From Nageia nagi (Eukaryota; Pinophyta): a stretch of DNA of 64,000 nt. Both the position numbers and the translations under genes were made by a program. The notes below the pieces were generated by a model. It searched no databases, was not told the origin of the DNA, and saw only the letters and a program-made list of their open reading frames with translations. Positions 34,711-46,234 of the stretch are shown here, in pieces. The stretch covers positions 21,514,001 to 21,578,000 of the forward strand of contig JBITNC010000002.1 of assembly GCA_050084985.1 (NCBI GenBank), given 5' to 3'. Each line of letters begins with the position of its first letter. Position 1 is the first letter of the stretch.

Positions 34711-35838
34711 GCCTCACTCAATAACACTTCATCTTTACATGAAGCTGCTGGAGTGGAGACTGGCATTGGGAAAGCATTCTCACAAATTCCTTCTAAAAGT
34801 GGAATATAAAGTAACTCTAAAATTCCTCAAGCTTTTATCTCTATTGAAGAATTTTGTAATACTTGTGCATGGTTTGAATCACATACCCTTATGGGTTATT
34901 TCCTTAGTTGAATCCCTAATGATACTTTGTTACATACTTGGGTGAGTCAAGTTTGGATTCTATATCATGTCAAGGTAGAGAATGTTTAGAATCTCACCAA
35001 AGGGTTCTTTCCTTTTTATTTCTTTGATCTTGTGCATGCCCAAAAGGTTCTTAGTAAAGGTCCCTATATTGTTCGTAATTCCCTATTGGTCTTGCAACCT
35101 TATACACTAGGGTTTAATGTTGAAAATGAAGGAGTTGTTGATGTCCCCATGTAGATTGAATTTCTTGGGCTTCTTCTCCCCTTATGGAAATTTTTTGCAT
35201 ACCTTAGTCAATACTATTAGCTATTTTGTGTGTTTTGAACCTGAACACTTTTTCTCAACTCAATCCTCTCAGAGAATCGGTGTTAGAGTGGATTTAACTA
35301 GATACCTATAGAAGTTTATTAACATTAATATTGGTGATGAGGCCATGCAAAAGAGAGTGGAATTTATTGGTATCCTAAATACCTGTTATCCCTTCCAATT
35401 CCCTAACCACAAGATTTATGATTTCCCACTCATGGTGGGAAGGTTTAAAGATAAATCATTTGTTCTCCCTCCCTCGTCCTCCAATCTTGCCTCATCTACT
35501 AAATGAGGGAATGATGAATGAAATATCATTCAAAATCATCATAATCAATGTCATGATATTTAAGAGCCAGATGCTCAGATTTAGCATCCTAATCTTATGG
35601 TTATTTTGGATGTGCAACCCATCCAGAAAGTTTCAATTTCTCAACCATCATTGATTATCAGCTCTTTCCTGGAGTCAACCCTTGACCTGAGGCTTGCTTG
35701 TATTTGGTTTGGACCTTCCTTTACCTCTATTCTATCTCAAATTCCTCCTATTATTAGTATGGAAGAGAGTTTTGGAGGTAAACTTTGTCGCTCTTACAAT
35801 TTGTATAAAGGCATTCCTTCTAGGTCAATGGAAAAGTG
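34711..35838 (+). pseudogene. LINE ORF1 remnant (DUF4283-like)
   Basis: In shifting frames: CNTCAWFESHTLMGYF near 34855, LTKGFFPFYFFDLVHAQKVL with SKGPYIVRNSLLVLQPY near 34990-35105, and FFSTQSSQRIGVRVDLTRYL near 35250-35310. This is the order of the DUF4283 domain of plant LINE ORF1 (gag-like RNA-binding protein), followed by a less conserved tail to 35838. Stops and shifts are frequent. Confidence 0.7.
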
Positions 35839-35939
35839 ATGTCAGATAAGAGCTTCTCAAGGTGATAATAATTCATTCAAGTCCTTACAAGTGTTAGGGG
35901 ATTCAAATGATATTATGGTATTCCAAAACCATTATGTTT

Positions 35940-37500
35940 CTTAATTATTTTTTTCTCTTATAATGTAAGAGGATTGACAGACTCAACCCATAAGTACACG
36001 ATCTAAGGTGAGCTTGATGATATCACTCACACTTTTAGAATGTTATATTTTTTCTATTTGCAAGAAGTTAAGATAGTTGACTTCATTCTACATTGTAAAT
36101 GTTCTTTCTTCTATTCATGAGGCCCCTTATTCCATACCAATCATGAGATTGGAAAATGGGGAGTTACACCTTTATTTCTTCAAAGTGGAAATCGAATGTG
36201 GTTTCTTAGGGTGTTTACCCATCAAACCAAGTGGTTTGGATGATGCTCGATATTTTAGGGAACCCCTTTGGAATTATTAATATTCATGCATCAAATGATG
36301 CTCATGATAGAATATATTTATGAAGGTGGCTTGTGCTTTTTTTACCCCTTTCCATTTGGGTTTTATGTGGGGACTTCAACATGGTGGAAAACCCCTTTGA
36401 TAAAAAGAGTTAATCTTCCATGTGCTAGAATCTTAGCAAATGGAAAGCTTGGTTCTTTATGAAGAATAAATTGAATTTGTTTGAATCCAATGATGGGTTT
36501 TCTCCTAATGACTTTACAGAAGTTCATTGGTTTACTTAGTTGAATTTTCAAGCCAACATATATAGAGTCCTCAAGCGATTGGATAGGGCTATGTTGTCTG
36601 AAAGTGATTTCATTCACTTTGATAAATTATCCCTTTCTCTACCCTTTGTCTTTATTATCCTAGATACTACTATGTCTAATCATGCTCCTATCCTTTTTGA
36701 TATCTCATTTGATCAGGCTTGGGATAGAATTTTTCCTTCTCAGTTCTACTTGAATACCTCATTTTTTTAACTATCCTTCATACAAGCTCATATTTGTCAA
36801 ATATGCAACTTAATTCCCCACCATTTTGATACTTTTGGTTGGATTAAATGGATTCAATGGTGAAACAATTCTATCCTCATAACCACTAAGGTCCTTCGCA
36901 CTCTTGGAGTGGAGTTTTAAAAAAAATGTCGTAGGTCTAACCAGATTATGAGAGATGAGCTTAATCGAACTTCTCGTAACCTTGAGGCCAATCCTTTTAA
37001 TGAGTTGACCCAAGCTTTTGTTGTTGCTCTTCATCATGAGATAAGGAAGGTTGACATGTATGAAGCTAAGGGAGCCCAGCTCAAGGCTCACCTAAACTAG
37101 CTTAATGTGAATTAAAGAGTCTCTAAGGAATTATTCAAATGCCTCCACCCTCCTTTTCATATGTCTTAGTTTCAAGCTATTTAGTTTGATGGTGTTTGGT
37201 TCACTTCCCTTCTTGATATCATGTCCACCTTTGTGACATATTATCAGAAATTTTTTGCTTCTCAATATCTCTCCCATGTTATCCAAAGAGCTCTTTATGA
37301 GTGTTGTGTTGTCATACCTCTTAAGAATTCCCAACCTCAAAGGGACTCATATGAAACACTTCTCTCCTTGGATGACTTGAAATCTTCTCTGTCTTAGATG
37401 GCTAATGATAAAGCTCATGGAATTGATGCTTTTTCATGTGAGTTTTATTAGTTTTTTCTCTATAAGAAGGTCTTCCATGCCTTACCTTCTCAAGTTAACC
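35940..37500 (+). pseudogene. LINE ORF2 N-terminal part (endonuclease, RT start)
   Basis: Frames give FFSYNVRGL near 35950, LQEVK near 36060, LCGDFNMVENPF near 36365 (catalytic aspartate and asparagine of the endonuclease) and SNHAPILFDISF near 36677, which corresponds to the SDH-type motif. The pre-RT region follows (36800-37350). The first RT block has LDDLKSSLS, MANDKAHGIDAFSCEFY near 37367-37450. This is the nicking and cDNA-making protein of the LINE, here broken by stops. Confidence 0.8.
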
Positions 37501-39082
37501 ATATACTCCTACCAAATGGTTTCCATAACAACACTTTTATATTCACCATCCTCAACCTTTAAATATACAACCCAAAAATATCCTCCCTCCTCCATAAGGA
37601 CTTCATTAAATGCCTCCTCCATAAGATAATCATCTTTGTCTTCCTTATCAAGAAAACCAAAACCAATGTGCATGCTCTCTAGCCATAACACATCATCACT
37701 AAATCTTCCTCCCTTGGGTACATATCCCAATAAGTTTCAACTTGCATTGAATTCTCCATAGGAAGAACTTAAACACCATAACCTTCCTTAGGAAGAAATT
37801 ATATCCTAATCTTGAAAGACTACATTCGTGAATGCAATTCTCCAAATGCATGAATTCTACAAGGACCTCACAAGGTTCTATTCAATCGTAGAATCTTATA
37901 AGGAGCCCTACTTAGGATCACTCCAAAGAGACTCATCTTCATTTGTTTCCTTGATCTGAACACCATCCACATCCTATTCAAAGTTATTGTTATTTTATAG
38001 ATCTTCAATTTATAACATAAACCTATTTTGACTCTAATTGGTCTTTTCTACCTCTTCCTCCATAGTAGGTTCCAAATGATTAGCTTCCATGCATAAGTTG
38101 CTTTGCAACATCTCCACCAAATGCTCAAAGTCTTCAAAAAGGCTCCTTGGCTCGATAACATCCACATCTAACTACTCCTTGGCTTGATAACATCCACATC
38201 TAACTTATGCTCTTTAATCGTACAAAGTTAGACATCCAAATCTTACAGGTCATTCAACATAGTAGACTAGTTTATCTTGTTATTTCCATGTCCAACCAGA
38301 ACTATTTAGCTAATTATCAACTTGATTTTGTACCTCTTAGAGGATTGATAGCTTTTATTTCTTTTGGTCCTCCAACAAAATACCTATGATCAACCATTAT
38401 CTCCAATAATATCCCCTTGAAGATTATCTACTATACAATGCTACATCGTACTACTTTGAGACTCAGATATCTCTTAAGGCTTAAATTCAACTTCCCAAAT
38501 AAGAACACAACCAAGACTCTCACCTTAGAAGCAAACTCTATTATCTGCAACAACCTAAGATAGTTATGAAATGAAAATGAAACCCATATAATTATACCCC
38601 ACAATAATGAACAATTATTTGAAGACTAAACCATAATACCTTCGCATTCAACCATTTCATATCTACTATAATACATATTCATTATTTTCCTAACTTCGAC
38701 CATACTATACTAAACAACTCAAAAAAATAATTTCATAGAGCTTACACTCCCATAAATATATTCTATTCACTGCAAATATTTATAACATACATACCAAAGA
38801 CTTTCCACATACATACCTTACCAAAGACTTTGCACATACATACCTTACCTCATGGTTTTAAGAGTGACATGCATTCTTTCCTTATAATAAAATAAATATA
38901 ACCTAGATATATGTCTAAAACTTAAATAAAAATAAAAGCAAATATTACAATCGACATTAGTGCTCTCTCTCAATCTGTCTCCACCTTCCAATTCATCTTT
39001 GACTCCATCATGGCCTGTGATCGTTATGTGCATGATGGTGAAAGCATGGAATATGTCTTGGTTTGTGGTCAAGCATTGCTAC
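37501..39082. other. unassigned stretch between LINE segment 1 and the P450 upstream remnant
   Basis: Ordinary AT-rich sequence with TCCTCCATAAG and ACATCCACATCTAACT duplicated locally (near 37585/37615 and 38158/38188). The pieces open on either strand resemble nothing I know. The direct repeat TTTGCACATACATACCTTACC (near 38827) follows a similar TTTCCACATACATACCTTACC (near 38802). Confidence 0.4.
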
Positions 39083-39710
39083 ATTTTGAGATCATTCTTC
39101 TTCCCACACAGATCATGTTCATAGCATTGATGCAAAAGAATTAAAATCACTTGTATCTGTCGATGCACCTTTCGCCTACCCTTCTTTATCTGTGGTATGT
39201 TTGAAGCCACCAAATAAGCCTCATTATCATGGTATAGAGTGTCAATTAGTTAATTTTGGTTGACTTGTTTATTTTTATATAATACATTTCTAGTGTATTA
39301 GATACGAAGTTAGAACAATTAAAGCAAGGTACTCTTTTATAAATGTTGATGTTGAAATTGGGTTGCAATCTTCCATATTCTAGAGTTGAAGTTGTAAGAG
39401 GAATAGTAAAGGCCAAGGCACTAAAAGATATTTTAATATTTTGTTTAAATATTTTTCATAATCTATAATATGTTTATTATAGAAATGTTATGTTTATTTT
39501 TTCTTTCAAGTTTATTATTATTACAATATATTATGTTATTAAGTTTTATTAGTTAATAAATTTTAGTTTAATATAAAAATAATATTTGTAAACAATATTA
39601 AATCAGGAGGAGAAAAGATGAAGGAAGCCATGCAAGTGAAAGAGTTGCTCTTCCATGAGGGTTATTGTAGGTCAGGGGATGATCCTCTAATATGAAACTT
39701 TAATACATGT
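39083..39710 (-). repeat. remnant of CYP75-like upstream region (unit A)
   Basis: Collinear with the region upstream of the P450 gene at 59865-60740. It starts with ATTCTTCTTCCCACACAGA (cf. 59872), then TCGCCTACCCTTCTT, GGTATAGAGTGTCAATTAGTTAATTTT, TATAATACATTTCTAGT and AAAGCAAGGTACT. It ends with GAGAAAAGATGAA near 39610-39625 and GGTCAGGGGATGATCCTC near 39670. It holds one copy of a segment that is repeated three times in unit C. No coding part of unit A is present on the lower-coordinate side. Confidence 0.8.
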
Positions 39711-41210
39711 AGTACTTAAAGACATAAATTCAAAATCTAAGGATATGAAAAAAGCTATGAAAATAGTTAAGCTAGTAGTTGAGGTCCAAAAATAGACAAG
39801 GTTAGCAAACTTGCTAGTTAGAAAAAATAGATATTTAGCCCAAAGCTTAAGGTTTTGTCAAATGCATGTAGGGGCCAAGAATATTGTTGAAATATTACAT
39901 ATATTCCCCAATATGCTTTCATTTGTAAGTTTATCAAATGATTGAGAACAATGACTAAGAAAGTCTATGATTGAATGTGAAAATATAACTAGTTCCAAAG
40001 AGACTTAGAGATAGTTTTGACAATCAATGGGAACTTCATTTTTTAATCTTGTCCTTAGTGGAAGAAAGAAATAATGTATTTCATATTAAGCAGAAAGTTG
40101 AATACTTTATTCTTTCATTAGTTTATTATTTTTATATTAAGCAGAAACACTTTAACTTTGTCCAATCACATGATAAAATGTAACAAAAAAATTTTATCCT
40201 TCACAACATATTTCATTTTTATGCCAAGAGGTATTATACAATGATAGACAAGGGGAGAGGCAAAGAGCTGATTTATCACTTGTGTGTAAGTATACTATTA
40301 ATCTAACTCTTGAAATTGATCCACTACTATAACATTTGAATAAATGGATGGTTGAAACAAGTCCTTAAATTTTTTTTTTTCATATTTATTTATTATTTCA
40401 TATTTAATAATTAAATGATATTTATTATATTTTTATAAATAATATCTTTATGTGATATTTATTAAATCTTTCTTGATAAATTTTTTAATATAATTATTTG
40501 ATAATCATTATGTAATATATAAAGCTATTTAAGATGGACACCTCTTAATACCTTTTGAAGTTAAATGTAGATATATATTTAAGATATATAAGCTAGTTTA
40601 TAAGCTTTAATGTCTTTTTCAATGTTTGGTTTGTTGGCATAGTTTTAAGGATTAAAAAACTTGTTATTTGACATGATATTATGATAGATTAGATACAACT
40701 TTTATTTGCAAATGGAAGGGGAACTTAACATTTAAAATACATTAAATTATATAAAATAATCTTAATCTTACAATTTGGATTTGTTTATTTAATGAATAAC
40801 TTTATTCTATCATGCATGACCTTTTGATACCATTATAACATAGTATAAATTTCACTTATCTACATATTATAACTTTTCACTTATTTACTAATTTAGATAT
40901 TTTAAATATATATTTACAAAACATTAAGAGGTATCAATTTTCAAGCATCTATTTTAAATATCTTTATATATTACATAAATATTACTAAATATAAATAAAC
41001 AAAAATATAAATAAATTCAAACAAAAATATTATAATTTGATTTCAACTACAATTAAATGAATACTCCTTCTACATAAATATTATTAAATAAAATAAAAAA
41101 TAGATGATTAAAGATGCAATAAATATCATATAAATATTATTTATAAAAGAAATATAATAAATATCATATAATAAATAATTAAATATGAAATAATAACTAA
41201 ATAGTTATGG
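39711..41210. other. AT-rich spacer, no gene recognised
   Basis: Very AT-rich with imperfect inverted phrases such as AATATATATTTAAGATATATAA and TAATTAAATGATATTTATTA / TAAATATCATATAATAAATAATTA (near 40410 and 41160). These look like the arms of a hairpin-forming element, but no clean terminal repeat could be placed by eye. The edges near 40250 and 41330 (GATAGACAAGGGGAGAGG versus CCTCCCCTTATCTCTCATT) are inverted relative to each other and may bound a MITE-like insertion. Confidence 0.45.
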
Positions 41211-41662
41211 ATTAATTTAAACCATCCATTTAAATAGTTATAAATATGAATCAATTTTCACCATTGGGTTATTTTTAAACTTACACACAAGAGACAAATG
41301 GGATATCTACCTCCCCTTATCTCTCATTATAGAATATCTGTCATCCTTAATTCTCTATCTAATATTAAAAAAATTATGTATCATTAAAATAACAAACTCT
41401 TGAAATTTAAAATCAATAGTTCATTAGGTTAACTCATGCCCATGAAGAGTTATTTACATGTTCAAGAGGTCTCTTAGAACAGAAGATATATTATGCTAGC
41501 ATCATCAGATACAATAAAAAAATTATTTTTGCATAAATATAAACTATAATAATAGTAAGCATGAACTTACTTAGTCCTAGAATTATTAGAAACATGAAAG
41601 CAAAGACTTTTAACATGAATAATTATGAAAAACTACAAGTAAACTTATAAATGAAGAAGAGG
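41211..41662 (-). repeat. CYP75-like 3' flank, unit B
   Basis: Matches the 3' flank of the gene at 57119 onward: GGATTAATTT..CCATCCATTT, CACAAGAGACAAATG, TATCTAATATTAAAAAAA, ATTAAAATAACAAACTCT and AAAATCAATAGTTCATTA..AACTCATGCCCA. After about 41460 the two copies diverge until the stop codon. Confidence 0.8.
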
Positions 41663-42029
41663 TCATTCGTAGAGGGAGAGAGGAAAACAAGGGATGGGGA
41701 TGGAAATGAGTGGCACAACCTTATGAAGGATGTGACCAGATGCTTCCTCCATGTCAAACTTCACTAGTATTTGTCCCATCAGTAGCGACCACTTGGAATG
41801 AATGAATCAACATACCCAACATCAATTGCACCATCTAAATGCCCATTCTCATCCCCACACATATCTACCATCTTACACTTAACTATATCACTTAAAAAAA
41901 TGTAACTCTCACATCCATGCTCGACTCCACAAACTGATTTGGATTGAACTTGAGGGGCCATTCCCACACATCTGTGTGGCATTAGATGCCCCACACATTC
42001 ACCATCAGTTGTGCATTCATATGAATATA
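41663..42029 (-). pseudogene. CYP75-like exon 2 fragment (unit B)
   Basis: The minus strand matches 57793-58159 of the P450 gene with no visible gap over the ~338 bp checked; the stop codon (41665-41663) is retained. In frame it still shows MVNVWGI, WPLKFNPNQF and ICVGMRMGI before MVQLM, the remains of the heme loop whose intact form is [10 protein letters not shown]. The heme-ligand cysteine codon seems to persist, but stops and substitutions break the rest. Most CpG sites of the sister gene are TG or CA here, so it was probably methylated while decaying. It ends at about 42029, about 40 bases before LINE sequence. Confidence 0.88.
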
Positions 42030-42069
42030 CTATCCTTTAATATTTCACACTTATAATATAATATAAGGT

Positions 42070-43518
42070 AGCAAAAGAGGAATTGATGGCTACATTTGGA
42101 ATGTATCCTTTACCATAGCTAAGAGGTGTGGCTCGTTAAAATCCATTATAAACCAGGGTAATATCAAATTCATCCCCATATCTAGATACCTTAATGTTAT
42201 CATCAATTACATGCCTATTACTCTTAGAATGTGACTTACAATGTTATTTCCAAAGCCTTAGCTTTAAAGCTTAAATGCCTTCTTCCATAAATTATTTAGT
42301 TTGAGCAAATTGGTTTTATCCAAAGCTAATACATTCTTGATAATGTAAGAACTATTTGGGAAAGAATGGAATGAGATAGATATTCAAAGCAAGATATATT
42401 TTTATCAAAATTAATTTGTAAAAATCCTATGACAAGATTGAATGGTACTTTATCATCAACATGCTTAAGACTCTAGGATTCAATATTTTGTTTTATCAAT
42501 TTAGTAATATTTAATTCAAGTTAACTTCAATAGTTCTTGCCTTGCCTTGAAAAATTGTAAGTCTAAAGTCATTCATCTTGGCCAGTCTATTGACCAATAA
42601 TTCCCTTTTATTCCTTCCTTATTTATCCTTAATAGATAAGCATTTGGATATCTTCTTATGCATAAAGCATCTCATGAAAACTATTTAAGGTATTTATCTC
42701 CCATATTCAAATCATCAACTAATTAATGAGAACTTTATTGATAATTACTTATTGATAATCAAGAAAGATGAAAATTCTTTTGCTACTAATGTTAAATGCT
42801 TAGATGTGTTTTGTCTTGCTTTTTGTTCTAATGTTCAATGGAGAAAAATACCATGTTATAAACTCCTAAAGTGGTTGGAACACACTCATTGGAGTTGGAT
42901 TCAACCAGGTGAAAACTTTAAATTTTTGAACATCCCCTTTACTTTTCAAGGGTCATTAGCTCAACTTTAGTAGTATGTTATTCAAAAATTAGAGAAAATG
43001 TTAGCTTATTAGTCCTCCAAAAAGCTCTTTTTAGCTAAGAAGTATCATATTTGCTCTAAAGTTTTGTCTTCTACTCATGTATACTACTCTTCATACTTGG
43101 TTCCTTCTAAAGCTTACTACAAGAAGCTAGAGAAGCTCCTAAGATATTTTATCTAGGCTAAAGATGTAGTTAAAAAGGATTCCATAGATTATCTTGGGAA
43201 TTTTTTTGCCTTCCTAAAGCATGTGGTGGCATGTGTTTGTTTGACTATCAGAGGTATGATTTGCCTTATGTTCTAAATGGATTATCTAAGCTTTAAAAAG
43301 TGATAAGGCATGGAAAATTCTCATTAAACACTATCTCTCTTATGGTTTTCCCCACGATAAGAAAGTTTGGCAAGGCCTTAACTTGCAATCTTTTCTCATT
43401 TCCCTAATTCTCATTAAACTGATAGGCTCTTTTATGATTAAAAGTATTTGGAAAGAATGGAAAGTTATAAAATCATAGTTCTCTTGAAAAGACTCATATA
43501 ATTGGGTAGGAGCTTCTC
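42070..43518 (+). mobile_element. LINE, second segment (RT core and ORF2 C-terminal region)
   Basis: Frames give INQGNIKFIP near 42150, NVTYNVISKALALKLKCLLP near 42225-42285, IGFIQS then YILDNVRTIWERMEW near 42310-42375 (RT blocks), then PGENFKFLNIPFTFQG near 42910, VYYSSYLVP near 43080 and LPKACGGMCLFDYQRYDLPY near 43210. This is the usual order of plant L1 ORF2 after the first RT block, which lies at 37370-37480. It is interrupted at 43518 by the gypsy element and continues at 55675. Confidence 0.8.
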
Positions 43519-44087
43519 TAATGTAGATTCATTGCAAGAGACCAACAATGGAATCCAAGTAAATTATAGTAAGATAATAAATCAAACAAAAATAACCAAT
43601 ATAAAGAATCATGTTAAATGGCATTCTTTATTATTTTGAATCTGCACTAACTCCTTCAAGAGGATTACAATCAACTTATATCAAAACTCTAGTAATTCCC
43701 TTCCCTTCCTATACTTATAACTTTTAGTAAGTTCTTTATTTTTAGAAATAGGACTTACTATTATTAAAAACCCTAGAATATAACTTAGATGAAATCCAAA
43801 ATAGAACCATTCATTATTAAATAAGTGCATCTTTTCCAAATTAATATCTCTAAACTAACACTACACCCAAAAGTTACTAGAATTCTAACACTTTAAAAAA
43901 TAGAAATTATTCTTAAAAGCTAAATTTGGACCACCATATGATAATTATAAGCCTTAAAAAATGGTCCAAAAATTTAAGTCCCTTTAAGAGGACCTTCCAG
44001 CCATATATAATTCAATTTTACATGAATTGGAAAAAGGGCTCAAATGGAAACCCAAACCAAAAGTTACAACCTTGACAAGATGCATCA
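43519..44087 (-). repeat. 3' LTR of the chromovirus-like element
   Basis: 569 bp, collinear with 55106-55674, sharing GCAAGAGACCAACAATG, TCCAAGTAAATTA and ACACTACACCCAAAAGTTACT. On the minus strand it starts TGATGCATC and ends in TA rather than CA. It is preceded by the purine tract AACTAAAGGATAA. Confidence 0.88.
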
Positions 44088-44733
44088 TTATCCTTTAGTT
44101 AAAAAAAATTAACTTCAAGGAGTTCCAATAAGTGAATGCATTTTACTTTTCATTGTCAAACTTTTGTAGTTTCACCTCTAAAATCCAGGTGTTATTTGCT
44201 TGGGAAAAATATTCCTATTGTACCAAGTATCTATTGTAGTTATCATATCGTATGATGACTACTTTCCTATCAAGGATCTCCATAATTTGTTCTTTCTTCT
44301 TCTTATATAGTTGCTTCTCCCAATTAAATATTTTATGAATTAATCATATTCAATATCCCCATGACATTAGAATTTGATGAGATATCTATACCATCTGGTA
44401 ATTTTTTCACTTATTTTCTCAAATCCACATTTTGGGTCGACTTCATTCGATAGGCTACCTGATTCAGAATAACTGATCTAAGAATAAAATTGATGTGATG
44501 TTAAATGTCCTTATTTGATTCTAACCCAAGTAGTAGTGTGTTTGATATGATAACAAAAGACTTCTTCTATAACCTTGGTGCTATTTTTGGTATAAGAACC
44601 TCATCTACTTCTACCTTATTTGATGTCAAAACATAAAAATATTCAATGTATTGTACCTCTATGATAAAATCCTTTGCAATGAACAAACCATCACTTTGTC
44701 CATCTTATTTAAAGGGCCACATTACTACCTTTT
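44088..44733 (-). pseudogene. gypsy polyprotein, 3' remnant (RT start fused to integrase C-terminus)
   Basis: Continuing across the copia D insertion, the minus strand reads VMWPFK, then DFIIEVQYIEYFYVLTSNKV and DI*HHINFILRSVILNQVAYRMK near 44510-44430. The latter is the chromovirus stretch just before the RT fingers. A few residues on, near 44400, it changes to LPDGIDISSNSNVMGILNM, which resembles the integrase end (VDLPEGIDISSTFNVADL type). The RT, RNase H and integrase core between these points are gone. Stops are present. Confidence 0.75.
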
Positions 44734-44738
44734 CACCA

Positions 44739-45188
44739 TGGTGAAATTAACTCTTATTGAATTAACTTCTAATCTACCAAGATCTCAAGAAGGCACTTTC
44801 AACACCAATACTATAAGATAATAACTCAAGCCAATCTCATAAATAACATAAAATATAAAGTGGTTCCTCCCTCCTTGGAAGTACGTCCACTAACTAAGAT
44901 ATTCTTATTCTCAATTATCTCTTTTACAAATCTCTTCTATCTAAAACTCTACACCTATAGCAAAGCTTGCATTATAATTGTGTAAACTGAGAGGGGAGGT
45001 TTCTCTTTTTATAAGAAGAAACCCACTCTAAATTTATTCTCTTTCCTATTTTTAATTTCATACCTATTTTTATTCCTTCTCCTATTTTTATTCTCTTAAT
45101 ACTTTAAGGTATCTAATGATACTTTAAGTATTAAGTGAATTTATATTAAAAAAAAATATTACACAATATTACATTACAAATTTTAACA
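44739..45188 (-). repeat. 3' LTR of copia D
   Basis: 450 bp. Minus strand TGTTAAAATTTG to AATTTCACCA. It carries the hairpin core GTGGACGTACTTCC / GGGAGGAACCAC near 44865-44895. Confidence 0.92.
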
Positions 45189-46234
45189 CTCCTCTTTAAT
45201 GTAATATTGGGATAGAGAGTAGAGAAAAGAAGAAAGATAGAGTAAAAGAGAGTTCTTATTCAAAGAGATACAAGTGGAGATGAGAACTTTTACATATGTA
45301 AGAAATAAGCAAGATCTTAGTTTGAGATTCATTACAATACCATTTGAAAAAATTATTTACAATACAATCATTAACCATAACTGGTTTTACTGTAAGTGTA
45401 GCCGATCAACACTAAGTTAACATGTGAGTTTCCACGAGCATGCCCACTCGAAGTAAGTAACTTGGATTCTCAAGATGAAACCTAAAAGCTATAAGTAGCT
45501 CATAAATAAGATCAGTTAGATGCATCCTATAACATTCATATCAATTATAAGATAAATGAACTAAGTAATACCATCCATAAACTGATAAATGATGCACTAT
45601 AAGTCATCACAAATATGCCAAGCCAATACTTATAGTCATTTACTATATATAGAAATATGTGTTGATCAACAATAAAAAGAGCATATGCATATATAACAAC
45701 TTACCTATGGATAATAAAACAATGCTAACAAACACATATTGATTCCTTACATAGTGATAACAAAACAAAATGTACCATGAGTTCCTCACTAAGAGCGAAC
45801 TAACCATGAATGTATATATTTAGATCAACACTATACAATAAAAATAACCACCTAAGGATGAAGTTATCATCATAGATATGAATTCAACATAAGAATTTAA
45901 ACTTCACTCTCCCTTGAGAATAACTTCACTACCATAAAAAAATTTCAAAGTGCGCACAACAAAGTTTTTAAAGCGACTAGTGAATAAATCAGTAGAGATA
46001 AAGTTAGATTAATAGAGCTACAGTTGTTCCATCAAAAAAAAATTTCTCTAATATAATGTGCTTGAATTTATGGTACACTATAATTCATCACTAATATGCT
46101 AAGCCCATACTTATAGTCACCGAATAGAGGAATATATAAATAAAGTATACAAACCAAACAAAAGTTCAACAACTTTATTAAGAAGGAAGAAGTTACTGTG
46201 GATTCAATAAGAATTCAATATTTACTTCCTTTTT
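45189..46234 (-). other. copia D 3' untranslated region with an internal duplication
   Basis: Between the RNase H end and the 3' LTR. The block near 45905-46075 repeats, in decayed form, the RNase H end and following sequence found at 46235-46400 (shared phrases TTCACT..CC, AGTGAATAAATCAGTAGAG / GGTGAATAAATTAGTAGAG). Two phrases like ATGCCAAGCC..ATACTTATAGTCA occur near 45620 and 46090. This suggests a segmental duplication of the 3' end. Confidence 0.6.

Larger units (their letters stand above)
34711..37500 (+). mobile_element. L1-type plant LINE, first segment (ORF1, endonuclease, RT start)
   Basis: ORF1 remnants with DUF4283-type wording are followed by an APE-like endonuclease and the first RT block. 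The RT breaks off near 37480 and resumes at about 42070. The 5' end abuts the copia B LTR, so true 5' sequence may be lost. Confidence 0.8.

Noticed and set aside
37509-37730. Minus-strand 73-codon frame as a possible gene
   Set aside because: Isolated, no family resemblance, and its DNA contains short local duplications; unsupported.
41779-41994. 71-codon minus-strand frame as a gene
   Set aside because: It is an out-of-frame reading of the decayed P450 exon 2 fragment.
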